Assembly: GCA_963759545.1 (NCBI GenBank)
Contig: CAVXAB010000004.1
Location: 62,001 to 126,000 of the forward strand
Source of the DNA: Trebonia sp963759545
Lineage (GTDB): Bacteria; Actinomycetota; Actinomycetes; Streptosporangiales; Streptosporangiaceae
Length of the DNA: 64,000 bases
Direction: 5' to 3'
The notes under the pieces are model-generated. The model made no database searches. It was not told where the DNA came from and saw only the letters and a program-made list of their open reading frames with translations. The position numbers and the translations under genes are program-made. Each line of letters begins with the position of its first letter. Positions within the stretch are counted from its first letter, which is position 1. Shown piece by piece: positions 6,619 to 15,670 of this stretch.

Positions 6619-9021
6619 TTAGTTCGTGACGCGGTAGACGTCGTAGACGCCGTCGATGTTTCTTACCGCGCGCAGGACGTCGCCTAGGTGCTTGGGGTCG
6701 CCCATTTCGAAGCTGAAGCGGCTGAGGGCCACGCGGTCCCTGGTGGTCTGGACGCTCGCGCTGAGGATGTTCACGTGCTGCTCGGATAGCACCCTGGTGA
6801 CGTCGGCCAGGAGCTTGGTCCGGTCCAGCGCCTCCACCTGGATGGCTACCAGGAAGACCGAGGCGTCGCTCGGTGCCCAGTGCACGGGGACCATGCGCTC
6901 GCGCTGGGTGTCGGACAGGTGCTCGATGTTCACGCAGTTGGCGCGGTGGACCGAGACGCCGTGGCCGTGGGTGACGAAGCCCAGGATCTCGTCGCCAGGT
7001 ACCGGGGTGCAGCACTTGGACAGCCGGACCCAGACGTCGGCCACGCCCTCGACCTCGATGCCCGAGTCGCTCGCGGTGCGGGCACTCGAGACCTTCGGCG
7101 CCTTGCGCGGGATCGGGGTGACCTCGGCCAGGTCCTCCTGGGCGCCCGCCGTGCCGCTGACCGCGCGGACCAGGCGGGTGACCACCGACTGGGCGCTGAT
7201 CCTGCCCTCGCCGACCGCGGCGTACAGGCCGGTGAGGTCGGGGTAGCGGAGCTCCGCGGCGATCGCCTTGAGTGTGTCCGCGGACATCAGCCGCTGCAGC
7301 GGCAGGCCCTGCTTGCGCATGACCTTGGCGATCTGGTCCTTGCCCGCCTCGACCGCCGCCTCGCGGCGCTCCTTGGAGAACCACTGGCGGATCTTGTTGC
7401 GGGCGCGAGCGGACTTGACGAAGTTCAGCCAGTCGCGGTTCGGCCCCGCCTCCTGGGACTTGGAGGTGAAGATCTCCACCGTGTCGCCGTTGTCGAGCGT
7501 CGATTCCAGGGCGACGAGGCGGCCGTTGACGCGCGCGCCGATCGTGCGGTGCCCGACGTCGGTGTGGATCGCGTAGGCGAAGTCGACCGGGGTGGCGCCG
7601 TGCGGCAGCGCGATGACCTCGCCGCGCGGCGTGAACACGAAGACCTCGGCGCTCGCCAGGTCATAGCGGAGGGAGTCGAGGAACTCCGCCGGGTCCTCGG
7701 TCTCGCGCTGCCAGTCGACGAGCTGGCGCAGCCAGGCCATCTCCGCGGCGTCCTGGCTCGCCTTCACCTCGGCCTTGCTTCCGGCCTTGCCCGGGGTGCC
7801 GCTGGCCACGGCCGGGCCGTGCGCGTGCATGTCTTCCTTGTACTTCCAGTGCGCGGCGACGCCGTACTCCGCGCGCTTGTGCATGCCCCAGGTGCGGATC
7901 TGCAGCTCGACCGGCTTGCCGCCCGGGCCGATGACGGTGGTGTGCAGTGACTGGTACATGTTGAACTTCGGCATCGCGACGTAGTCCTTGAACCGGCCGG
8001 GTACCGGGTTCCAGCGCGCGTGGATCGTGCCGAGTGCGGCGTAACAGTCCCGCACGCTGTCGACGAGGACGCGGATGCCCACCAGGTCGTAGATGTCGTC
8101 GAACTCCACGTTGCGGGCGATCATCTTCTGGTAGATCGAGTAGTAGTGCTTCGGGCGGCCGCTGACGGTGCCCTTGATCCGCGCCTCGTGCATGTCCGCC
8201 GAGAGGCTCTCGATGACCTCCTGGAGCAGCTGGTCGCGCCTTGGCGACCGCTGGGAGACCAGCCGTGCTATCTCGTCATACCGCTTGGGGTAGAGCGTGG
8301 CGAAGGCGAGGTCCTCAAGCTCCCACTTGACCGTGTTCATGCCGAGGCGGTGCGCCAGTGGCGCGTAGATCTCCAGCGTCTCGCGTGACTTGCGCTCCTG
8401 CTTGTCGCGCGGCATGTAGCGGAGCGTCCGCATGTTGTGCAGCCGGTCGGCGAGCTTGATGACAAGGACCCGGATGTCGCGGGACATCGCGACGACCATC
8501 TTGCGGACGGTCTCGGCCTCGGCGGAGGCGCCGTACTTGACCTTGTCCAGCTTGGTGACGCCGTCGACGAGGGCCGCGACGTCTTCGCCGAACTCGCTGC
8601 GCAGCTCGTTGAGCGTGTACGCGGTGTCCTCGACGGTGTCGTGCAGCAGCGCGGCGCAGATCGTCTCGGTGTTCATGCCGAGTTCGGCGAGGATCGTGGC
8701 CACCGCGAGGGGGTGGGTGATGTACGGGTCGCCCGACTTGCGCTTCTGGTCTTTGTGCCAGTGCGCGGCGACGTTGTAGGCACGCTCCACCGTCCGCACG
8801 TCCGCCTTCGGGTGGTGCGCGCGGATGGTCTTGATCAGCGGTTCGAGTACAGGGTTCACGTTGGACCCCCGCTGTGCTCCAAGCCTGGCCAGGCGGCGGC
8901 GGACGCCGGCGCCTGGCGGGGCGGGCTGCGCCGCAGGCGCGGGCCCCTGACGAGTCTGGCGAGTCGGACGCGTGGTGGCCGCTGGCCGCGTGTCCGATGC
9001 ACTCGCCTCTCCATCGGACAC
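6619..9021 (-). CDS. relA: Bifunctional (p)ppGpp synthetase/hydrolase RelA/SpoT
   Basis: The long Rel enzyme of the stringent response: it makes (p)ppGpp on amino-acid starvation and degrades it otherwise. Order in 800 residues: disordered Ala/Pro-rich N-terminus (1-55); HD hydrolase with the metal pair at about His127-Asp128 (ALLHDTVED); synthetase domain with RFKDYVAMPK and ELQIRT; TGS; a conserved-cysteine region (KCCTPVPGD); and a C-terminal ACT domain. The intact HD motif indicates hydrolase activity. The start is GTG. It follows apt on the same strand, a conserved actinobacterial arrangement, separated by 300 bp containing a hairpin. Confidence 0.97.
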   Translation of the reverse strand: MSDGEASASDTRPAATTRPTRQTRQGPAPAAQPAPPGAGVRRRLARLGAQRGSNVNPVLEPLIKTIRAHHPKADVRTVERAYNVAAHWHKDQKRKSGDPYITHPLAVATILAELGMNTETICAALLHDTVEDTAYTLNELRSEFGEDVAALVDGVTKLDKVKYGASAEAETVRKMVVAMSRDIRVLVIKLADRLHNMRTLRYMPRDKQERKSRETLEIYAPLAHRLGMNTVKWELEDLAFATLYPKRYDEIARLVSQRSPRRDQLLQEVIESLSADMHEARIKGTVSGRPKHYYSIYQKMIARNVEFDDIYDLVGIRVLVDSVRDCYAALGTIHARWNPVPGRFKDYVAMPKFNMYQSLHTTVIGPGGKPVELQIRTWGMHKRAEYGVAAHWKYKEDMHAHGPAVASGTPGKAGSKAEVKASQDAAEMAWLRQLVDWQRETEDPAEFLDSLRYDLASAEVFVFTPRGEVIALPHGATPVDFAYAIHTDVGHRTIGARVNGRLVALESTLDNGDTVEIFTSKSQEAGPNRDWLNFVKSARARNKIRQWFSKERREAAVEAGKDQIAKVMRKQGLPLQRLMSADTLKAIAAELRYPDLTGLYAAVGEGRISAQSVVTRLVRAVSGTAGAQEDLAEVTPIPRKAPKVSSARTASDSGIEVEGVADVWVRLSKCCTPVPGDEILGFVTHGHGVSVHRANCVNIEHLSDTQRERMVPVHWAPSDASVFLVAIQVEALDRTKLLADVTRVLSEQHVNILSASVQTTRDRVALSRFSFEMGDPKHLGDVLRAVRNIDGVYDVYRVTN

Positions 9022-9249
9022 GCCTCGGGGAGTACGCGGGGTCGTCCCCCCGGGAGACGACTCTGCAGGTTGGCAGGCGTGACAGTCTGCGGCCCGGTCG
9101 CCGTCACCTGGTCCGTCTCGCCGCGGTCCTGCCCGCTGAGCTGGGCAGAGTCCGCCGATTCCCCGATCCGGGCAGCCCCTTCGGCGCCGGCCGTGGCGGT
9201 CGTCAGTACATCACCGGCCACAAGCGCTCCTCGCATCTGCCAAGTCATC

Positions 9250-9283
9250 AGTCTACTTGGGGTTATTAACCCACGGGTAGACT
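9250..9283. terminator. Hairpin between apt and relA
   Basis: Arms AGTCTAC (9250-9256) and GTAGACT (9277-9283) enclose a second symmetry TGGG/CCCA around an AT-rich loop. It lies 39 bp past the apt stop and 229 bp before the relA start, so it may end apt transcription or act in the relA leader. A weaker G/C dyad lies at 9041-9061. Nothing else is seen in the 9022-9321 gap. Confidence 0.45.
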
Positions 9284-9321
9284 CCTGAAATTCCGCAGTT
9301 CAGGAACGTTCGCGGACCGTC

Positions 9322-9843
9322 TCAGACTACGAGGAGTGACCGGACCTCAAGGTCGGGGATGTTCTGGCGGCCCTTCAGGAACGAAAGCTCCATCAGCACG
9401 GCGACGCCGACAACGTGGGCGCCCGCCCGGTGGATGAGCGCGGCGGTGGCGCGGGCGGTGCCGCCGGTGGCGAGCACGTCGTCCACGATGAGCACCCGCT
9501 CCCCCGGCTGGAACGCGTCCTGGTGGACCTCGAGCGTGGCGCTGCCGTACTCCAGGTCGTACTCCTGCGCGAAGGTCGCGGACGGCAGCTTGCCCTTTTT
9601 GCGTACGGGGACGAACCCGGCCCTGATCTCGTAGGCGACCGGGGCGGCGAAGATGAACCCGCGTGCCTCGATGCCGACGACCTTGTCCACCGGCCCGTAG
9701 GCGGCCGCCATGGCCTCCACGACGTCGCCGAACGCGTCGGCGTCACCGAGCAGCGGCGTGATGTCCTTGAACAGCACGCCGGGCCGCGGGTAGTCGGGGA
9801 TGTCGCGGACGTGCGCCGTGATCGTGGCCTCGATGTCCGACAC
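9322..9843 (-). CDS. apt: Adenine phosphoribosyltransferase
   Basis: Converts adenine and PRPP to AMP in purine salvage. The PRPP-binding loop reads VLIVDDVLATGGTARA; RDIPDYPRPGVLFKDITPLL and GIEARGFIF are classic APRT blocks. The GTG at 9843 gives 173 residues, the usual length. It lies 4 bp after the secF stop and just before relA, the standard actinobacterial secD-secF-apt-relA order, suggesting co-transcription with secDF. Confidence 0.95.
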   Translation of the reverse strand: MSDIEATITAHVRDIPDYPRPGVLFKDITPLLGDADAFGDVVEAMAAAYGPVDKVVGIEARGFIFAAPVAYEIRAGFVPVRKKGKLPSATFAQEYDLEYGSATLEVHQDAFQPGERVLIVDDVLATGGTARATAALIHRAGAHVVGVAVLMELSFLKGRQNIPDLEVRSLLVV

Positions 9844-9847
9844 TCCG

Positions 9848-11119
9848 CTACCGCCTCTTCTTCCTCGCGCCCGGCCTGCGCTGCGCGCCGCCGGTGACAC
9901 GCTGCTGCCTGGTGACCGGCCGGGGCGGCGTGTCGCCCGTCCTGGCCGCGGCGGAGACCGCCACGCCGTCGACGGTGTCCTGCTCGGCCGTCTCGTCCGT
10001 GTCCTGGTCCTCGGGCCCGGACGACACGTCGGACACGATGGCCGACGCGACCGTAACCGGGGCGCCCGGCGCCGCGGGTGCCGCCGCGGTGGCGGCCGTG
10101 GCATCGCCCGCCTCCACCGTGCCGCGCTGCGCCGACCGGCCGCCGGCGAGGCGGCGGTTGACCTTGACGGCCAGGTCCTTGTACTGCGGCTCGCGCTCCT
10201 TCAGGTCGGCGAGGACCGGGGTCGCGATGAAGATCGAGGAGTAGGTGCCGGACAGCATGCCGACGAAAAGCACGAGCGCCAGGTCCTTCAGCGTGCCCGC
10301 GCCGAGCAGGCCGGCGCCCACGAACAGGATCGACGCGACCGGCAGGAGCGCGGTCAGCGAGGTGTTCATCGACCGGACCAGGGTCTGGTTGAGCGCCAGG
10401 TTGGCCGCGTCGCTGTAGGTGGAGCGCTGGGTGGTGAGCAGGCCGGCGGTATTCTCCCGCACCTTGTCGAAGACCACCACGGTGTCGTAGAGCGAGTAGC
10501 CGAGGATGGTCAGCAGGCCGATGACGGACGTCGGGCTGACCGTGAAGCCGGTCAGCGCGTACACGCCGATCGTGATCAGGATGTCGTGCAGCAGCGCGAC
10601 GAACGCCGCCACGGCCATCCGCCACTCGAACGCGATCGACAGGTAGATCACGATCACCACGAGGAAGATGATCAGCGCCTCGACGGCCTTGGACGTGATC
10701 TGGCTGCCCCAGGTCGGGCCGACGAACTGGACGGCGATGCTTGTTCGGGTTGAGGTGGAAGGCGCTCGCGAGCGCGTTCGTCACCTGCTGGGACACGTGC
10801 GAGGTCAGCACCCCGGTCTGCACCATCCACTGGTGCAGCGACGGGCTCGAGCTGTACTGCACGCTCGCGTTGCTGCCGCCCGCGGCGTTGACCACCCGGG
10901 AGATCGCGTTCTGGCTGGTCGAGGCGGTGGGCGGGAAGGTGAAGCTGGACCCGCCCTTGAACTCAAGCGAGTAGTTCAGCCCGCGCACCAGCCAGGGCGA
11001 TCGCGCTGATCAGCAGGATGACGCCGGAGATCGCGTACCACAGTCCGCTGGCGGCCGACGAAGTTGATCGAGACGTCGCCTCGGTACAGCCGCCCGGCGA
11101 TGCCGCCGCCTGCCATCAT
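9848..11119 (-). CDS. secF: Protein translocase subunit SecF (three apparent frameshifts)
   Basis: Membrane partner of SecD; SecDF uses proton-motive force to help late steps of Sec export. The start at 11119 overlaps the secD stop by 4 bp. The protein reads in pieces: MMAGGGIAGRLYRGDVSINF; then the first membrane span (LWYAISGVILLISAIALAG); then RGLNYSLEFKGGSSF; then, after a further slip near 10735, the five-helix C-terminal part with FDKVREN and SMNTSLTALLPV. Frame changes fall near 11065, 10985 and 10735. Every segment is well conserved, so sequence indels are likelier than a pseudogene. A roughly 90-residue Ala/Arg-rich cytoplasmic tail follows. Confidence 0.9.
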
Positions 11120-13065
11120 GACTCCTTCGAGGTCGAGGAGATGCCGCTGCTTCGCCCGCCGGTCCGCTGCGTGCGGACCGTGCGCCGGGTGGAGGAGCGC
11201 CATCTCGCCTTCGCGCCGAGCCGCTCGGGATCGAGCCCCGACCACTTGTTCCCGCTTGAGAAGAACTTCGTCCCGGCCAGCAGGGTCACCATCGGCTTGG
11301 TGAACAGGAACACCACGATCACGTCGATGAGCGTCGTCAGGCCGAGCGTGTAGGCGAAGCCCTGCACGTCGCTGACGGCGAAGTGGTACAGGAGCACCGC
11401 CGCGAGGAAGGACACCGTGTCGGAGACCAGGATCGTGCGCCGCGCCCGTTTCCAGCCCGCCTCGACGGCGGGGCGGAGCGTCTTGCCGTCCCGTACCTCG
11501 TCACGCAGCCGCTCGAAGTAGACGATGAACGAGTCCGCCGTGATGCCGATCGCCACCACGAGGCCGGCGATCGCCGACAGCGACATGGTGAAGTTCTGGT
11601 ACTTGCTGAGCAGGACCACCGAGAGGTAGGCGAGCAGCGCGGCGATCAGCAGGCTGGACACCGACACCAGGCCGAGGCCGCGGTAGTAGTAGAAGAGGTA
11701 GATGATCACCAGGATCAGGCCGAGGATGCCGGCGAGCAGCCCCGCGTCGAGCGAGCTGTGGCCGACCTGCGGTGAGATCGACTGGACGCTCTGCTGGGTG
11801 AAGTTGACCGGCAGCTGCCCGTACTTGAGGACGTTGGTGAGCTGGGTCGCCTGGCTCTCGGTGAAGCCGTTCGGCTGCGGGCCGGTGATCGTGAACTGCC
11901 CGGAGGTGAGCGCGCCGTTGGTCTCCGGCGCGCTCTGCACGCTGCCGTCAAGCACGATCGCCGTCTGGTTGAGCACGGCGTCGTTCTGGTTGCCCGACTG
12001 GTACCCAGGGAAGTAGTCGTTGTACTGGTTGGTGGTCAGCTTGCCGAACGCCGCGGTGGCCGCGCTGTTCAGCGTCAGGTTGACGACCCACTGCGTGCTG
12101 TTCGACTGCAGGGCGGCCGACACGCCGGTGAGCTGGGTGCCCTCGAAGACGGTCTGGCCGAGGACGTACTTGGTGCCGTTTGAGTCGCAGGAGACGGTCT
12201 GGCTCGTCGGGTTGTCCCACTGGTCGCCCCCCTCGGTGTACCCGACGGTCGCCTTCCAGCTCGGGTTCACCTGGGTCGGATCGGAACTCGGCGTGCACAC
12301 CAGCTTGTTGAACAGCTTCATGGTGGCCGCGTTCACCGCGGACGGGTTGCCGAAGGCGGTGCTGCTCGCGGCCGTCGACGTCGGTGTCGGGGTGGCGCTG
12401 GCCGTGGGGGTGGCGCTGGCCTTGGCGGTCGTGCTCGCGCTCGGTGTCGTGCTCGCCTTGGCGGAAGCGGTGCCGGTCGCCGTGGCGGACGGGCTCGCCA
12501 GCTTGGCGGAGTAGTCCTGGGCCGAGGCCTTCGGGCTCGCGCTCGTGCTCGCGGAGGCGCCCGTCGACGGGGTCGGCGAGGTCGTGGGCGACGGGCTCGC
12601 CGAGCCGCTGGCCTTGGCCGACGGGGTGGCCTTCGGCGTCGCGGCGGCCGGCGCGGTGTACGTCTGCGCGAGCAGCACCGGCCGGAACGCCAGCTTGGCG
12701 GTGGAGCTGACCAAGTTGATGACGTCGTTCGCGGCCTTACCAGGGACGCTCACGTTGATCAGGTTGGCGCCCTGCTGCTGGACCTGGGCACCGGAGTTAC
12801 CCGTGCCGTTCACCCGGGATTCCAGCACGGAGATCGCCTGCTGCATCTCGGCCGCCGACGGGTCGCCCTTCGCGGTCTGCGCCTGCAGCACCACCTCGGT
12901 GCCGCTTGACAGGTCGAGCCCGAGGCCGACCTTGAACTGGTTGTGCCAGTTAGCCGGGTTGAACGTCTGGCCGGCCGTGATCGAGAAGAACATGACCAGG
13001 ATCAGGACGGCCAGACCGGCCAGCGCGCGGCCCGGCCGCGAGCCGCTTCTGCTTGGGGGTGCCAC
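11116..13065 (-). CDS. secD: Protein translocase subunit SecD with a long Ser/Thr/Ala/Pro insert
   Basis: Large SecDF subunit, 649 residues. It has an N-terminal membrane span (17-31); LGLDLSSGTEVVL, equivalent to the family's LGLDLRGG; the periplasmic P1 region; and a C-terminal five-helix RND-type domain containing GITADSFIVYFERLRDE. A low-complexity segment of about 100 residues (137-237), almost all Ala, Ser, Thr, Pro and Lys, splits the periplasmic domain and is absent from E. coli-type SecD. It lies on the outer face. The gene is between yajC and secF, overlapping secF by 4 bp. Confidence 0.95.
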   Translation of the reverse strand: MAPPSRSGSRPGRALAGLAVLILVMFFSITAGQTFNPANWHNQFKVGLGLDLSSGTEVVLQAQTAKGDPSAAEMQQAISVLESRVNGTGNSGAQVQQQGANLINVSVPGKAANDVINLVSSTAKLAFRPVLLAQTYTAPAAATPKATPSAKASGSASPSPTTSPTPSTGASASTSASPKASAQDYSAKLASPSATATGTASAKASTTPSASTTAKASATPTASATPTPTSTAASSTAFGNPSAVNAATMKLFNKLVCTPSSDPTQVNPSWKATVGYTEGGDQWDNPTSQTVSCDSNGTKYVLGQTVFEGTQLTGVSAALQSNSTQWVVNLTLNSAATAAFGKLTTNQYNDYFPGYQSGNQNDAVLNQTAIVLDGSVQSAPETNGALTSGQFTITGPQPNGFTESQATQLTNVLKYGQLPVNFTQQSVQSISPQVGHSSLDAGLLAGILGLILVIIYLFYYYRGLGLVSVSSLLIAALLAYLSVVLLSKYQNFTMSLSAIAGLVVAIGITADSFIVYFERLRDEVRDGKTLRPAVEAGWKRARRTILVSDTVSFLAAVLLYHFAVSDVQGFAYTLGLTTLIDVIVVFLFTKPMVTLLAGTKFFSSGNKWSGLDPERLGAKARWRSSTRRTVRTQRTGGRSSGISSTSKES

Positions 13066-13111
13066 TTGTCGCCTGCCTCTTAGCGTGCGTCGTGCGCCGA
13101 GCTAGCGCCTC

Positions 13112-13597
13112 TTAGTCCTTCTTGCTGCCCGTGGCCTGCTCGTACGCCGTCTCCTCGGCGTCGTCGGCGACCGGCGCTGGCGCGTCATCGGTCTCCTCGG
13201 CGTCGTGCACGTCGGTCTCTTCGGTCTCCTCCTCGGAGTCCGTGTCCACCTCATCGGCCTCGTCGACGGTGTCCTCGTCCTCGTCCACCGCCTCGCCCGG
13301 TGACACGACGTCCATGACGGCGCGCCGCATGTAGCGGACCTCGACGCCTGGCGCGACCTCAAGGATCACGTCGTCGCCGTCCACGTCCACGACCGTGGCG
13401 TACATGCCGGCCGTCGTCCGGACCCTGGCACCCGGCTGAAGGGTGTTCTGCTTCTGCTGTGCCTGCTGCTTACGGCGCTGCTGCGGCCTGATCATCAGCA
13501 GGTAGAACGCCACGACGACGATCAGGATCAGGATCAGCGTCGACGGGTTGAACCCGCTCGACGACGACGAGGCTGCTAGTGGTGCGACATTCCCCAT
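13112..13597 (-). CDS. yajC: Sec translocon accessory subunit YajC
   Basis: Small single-span membrane protein that associates with SecDF. The hydrophobic span is at residues 18-36, followed by the YajC signature MIRPQQRRKQQAQQKQ and TLQPGARVRTTAGMYATV. The C-terminal 60 residues are a strongly acidic Asp/Glu/Thr tail, longer than in enterobacterial YajC (about 110 residues) but common in actinobacteria. It is first in a probable yajC-secD-secF-apt transcript, 46 bp before secD. Confidence 0.92.
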   Translation of the reverse strand: MGNVAPLAASSSSSGFNPSTLILILIVVVAFYLLMIRPQQRRKQQAQQKQNTLQPGARVRTTAGMYATVVDVDGDDVILEVAPGVEVRYMRRAVMDVVSPGEAVDEDEDTVDEADEVDTDSEEETEETDVHDAEETDDAPAPVADDAEETAYEQATGSKKD

Positions 13598-13814
13598 GAT
13601 CGGGGCATCCTTCCGGTTGACTTTCCGCTTGCCGGCTGGCCCGCCGTGTTATGACGGTCATGCGCCAACCTGCGCAGTGTAGCGGCGCTATTAAAAACGC
13701 ATAACCACCCTACGAGGTTTCCGATGTGGATCGTTACTGCCCGGCGCGATTCGGCGGCTGAAACGGACATCTGTCCACCGATTGCAACCGTTTCGCTACA
13801 ATCCCTGTTCCCGG
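13598..13814. other. Intergenic region between yajC and ruvB
   Basis: 217 bp, locally AT-richer (around 13690-13710), likely carrying the yajC promoter and the ruvB terminator. No well-formed motif can be assigned. Confidence 0.4.
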
Positions 13815-14891
13815 TCAGCCGAACAGCGTCGGCGTGTCGGCGGACGGCGGCGGGACGAGGCCCAGGTGCTCCCAGCCGGCGCGGGTGGCGACCCGGCCGC
13901 GCGGCGTCCTGGCGAGCAGGCCGTGCCTGACCAGGAACGGCTCGGCGACCACCTCGACCGTCTCCGCCTCCTCCCCCACGGCGACCGCGAGGGTGGACAG
14001 GCCAACCGGGCCGCCGCCGAACCGCCTGACCAGGGCGTCGAGCACCCCCCTGTCGAGGCGGTCGAGGCCGAGTTCGTCCACCTCGTACAGCTCAAGTGCG
14101 GTTCTGGTGAGCTTCCTGGTGACCCGGCCGTCGGCGCGGACCTCGGCGTAGTCACGTACCCGGCGCAGCAGGCGGTTCGCGATCCGTGGCGTGCCCCGTG
14201 AGCGCAGCGCGAGCTCCTCGATGCCGCCGTCCTCGATCCGCACGCCGAGCAGGCCGGCCGACCGCCGGACGATGACGCCGAGCTCATCCGGCTGGTAGAA
14301 GTCCAGGTGCGCGGTGAAGCCGAAGCGGTCGCGCAGCGGCGCGGGCAGCAGGCCCGCCCTGGTGGTCGCGCCGACCAGGGTGAACGGGGCGATGTCGAGC
14401 GGGATCGCCGTCGCGCCCGGCCCCTTGCCGACGATGATGTCGACCCGGAAGTCCTCCATCGCCAGGTACAGCATCTCCTCGGCGGGGCGGGCGAGGCGGT
14501 GGATCTCGTCGATGAAGACGACCTCGCCCTCCTGGAGGGTGGACAGCACGGCCGCCAGGTCGCCTGACCGCTCGATCGCCGGGCCGCTGGTGAGCCGGAG
14601 CGGCGCGCCGAGCTCGGCGGCGATGATCATCGCGATCGTGGTCTTGCCGAGGCCGGGCGGGCCGGAGAGCAGCACGTGGTCCGGCGGGCGGCCGCGGCGC
14701 AGCGCGCTGTGCAGCAGCAGGGTCAGCTGCTCGCGGACCCTGGCCTGGCCGACGAAGTCGTCGAGGCGCTTGGGCCGCAGCGCGCTCTCGATCACGCGCT
14801 CGTCGCCGTCGGCGAGCGGCGAGACGATATCTCCCCCGGGGGAATGATCCCCCCGGGGACCCCCCAAGTCATGGGGGAGTCCCTCCCCCAT
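13815..14891 (-). CDS. ruvB: Holliday junction branch-migration ATPase RuvB
   Basis: Hexameric AAA+ motor that drives branch migration with RuvA. It has Walker A GPPGLGKTT (77-85), Walker B VVFIDEIHRL, sensor 1 GATTRAGLL, the arginine-finger region APLRDRFG and the C-terminal winged helix, in 358 residues. The first 20 residues (MGEGLPHDLGGPRGDHSPGG) are encoded by a dispersed hairpin element (14832-14910). The ATG at 14891 has GAGGGGG upstream, itself in the element. No good alternative start exists before the conserved core, so either the element supplies the true N-terminus or translation starts inside it. Confidence 0.95.
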   Translation of the reverse strand: MGEGLPHDLGGPRGDHSPGGDIVSPLADGDERVIESALRPKRLDDFVGQARVREQLTLLLHSALRRGRPPDHVLLSGPPGLGKTTIAMIIAAELGAPLRLTSGPAIERSGDLAAVLSTLQEGEVVFIDEIHRLARPAEEMLYLAMEDFRVDIIVGKGPGATAIPLDIAPFTLVGATTRAGLLPAPLRDRFGFTAHLDFYQPDELGVIVRRSAGLLGVRIEDGGIEELALRSRGTPRIANRLLRRVRDYAEVRADGRVTRKLTRTALELYEVDELGLDRLDRGVLDALVRRFGGGPVGLSTLAVAVGEEAETVEVVAEPFLVRHGLLARTPRGRVATRAGWEHLGLVPPPSADTPTLFG

Positions 14892-14910
14892 TGCCCCCTC
14901 GCCGGGGCAA
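14832..14910 (-). repeat. Three-hairpin G/C-tract element, copy A (5' end of ruvB)
   Basis: Read on the minus strand there are three stems in a row. HP1 is TTGCCCC/GGGGCAA (14891-14910). HP2 is ATGGGGGAG/CTCCCCCAT with a 3-nt loop (14871-14891). After a spacer GACTTGGGGGGT comes HP3, CCCCGGGGG/CCCCCGGGG with loop GATCATT (14834-14858). Copy B is at 19437-19515 and partial copy C at 22565-22605, in the same orientation relative to the next gene. Paired base changes between A and B preserve HP2. Confidence 0.8.
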
Positions 14911-15049
14911 GCCCCCGGGACGGCGCCTGCGGCGCCGAGTACGTCTCCGGTGGTTTGCGTTCTTGGTCCGCTGTATGTGCCCGGGCGCCTCGCGCGCGGC
15001 GGGCGAACTCGGCTTCCTCGGCCCTGGTCAGGGCGTCGTCTTCATCCGC

Positions 15050-15670
15050 TCACGACTTGGACAGCTTCCGCAGGGCGGCGCGCAGCGCGGTGGCCACGTC
15101 GGGTGCCTGCCCGTCCGCCTCCATCGCCTCGGCCTCGACGGCGGCGACCGCGGCCTCGGCGTCGCGGGCGGACCAGCCGAGGTTGACCAGGCCGGTCATG
15201 ACCTGATCACGCCAGGACGGCGCGGTACGGCGGGACGGGGCGGCGCCAAGGCCAGGGCCCGGGTCGCTTGGCGCGCCGAGGCGGTCCTTCAGCTCGAGGA
15301 TGATCCGCTGCGCGACCTTGTTGCCGATGCCGGGCACCATGGTGAGCGCCTTGACGTCCTCGGCCGCGACCGCGCGGCGCAGCGCGTCGGGCGAGTGGAC
15401 CGCGACCATCGCGAGGGCGAGCCGCGGGCCGACGCCGCTCGCGGTCTGCAGCAGCTCGAAGACGTTCCGCTCGTCGTCGTTGGCGAAGCCGAAAAGCGTG
15501 AGCGAGTCCTCCCGCACCACCAGGGAGGTCGCGACCAGCGCCTGCTCCCCCGGCTTGAGCCTGGCGAGGGTGTCCGGAGTGCACTGCACCCGCAGCCCCA
15601 CGCCGCCGACCTCGATCACGGCGCCATCGAGGCCGACGCCGGCCACGGTGCCGTTCAGGTGCGCGATCAT
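15050..15670 (-). CDS. ruvA: Holliday junction DNA-binding protein RuvA
   Basis: Tetrameric junction-binding protein, 206 residues. Domain I begins MIAHLNGTVAGVGLDGAVIEVGGVG. The helix-hairpin-helix pair is visible (LLQTASGVGPRLALAMVA and TMVPGIGNKVAQRIILELK). The C-terminal RuvB-binding domain reads LVNLGWSARDAEAAVAAV. The ATG at 15670 overlaps the ruvC stop (ATGA). ruvC-ruvA-ruvB run in the canonical order on one strand; a 158-bp gap with the hairpin element separates ruvA from ruvB. Confidence 0.96.
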   Translation of the reverse strand: MIAHLNGTVAGVGLDGAVIEVGGVGLRVQCTPDTLARLKPGEQALVATSLVVREDSLTLFGFANDDERNVFELLQTASGVGPRLALAMVAVHSPDALRRAVAAEDVKALTMVPGIGNKVAQRIILELKDRLGAPSDPGPGLGAAPSRRTAPSWRDQVMTGLVNLGWSARDAEAAVAAVEAEAMEADGQAPDVATALRAALRKLSKS

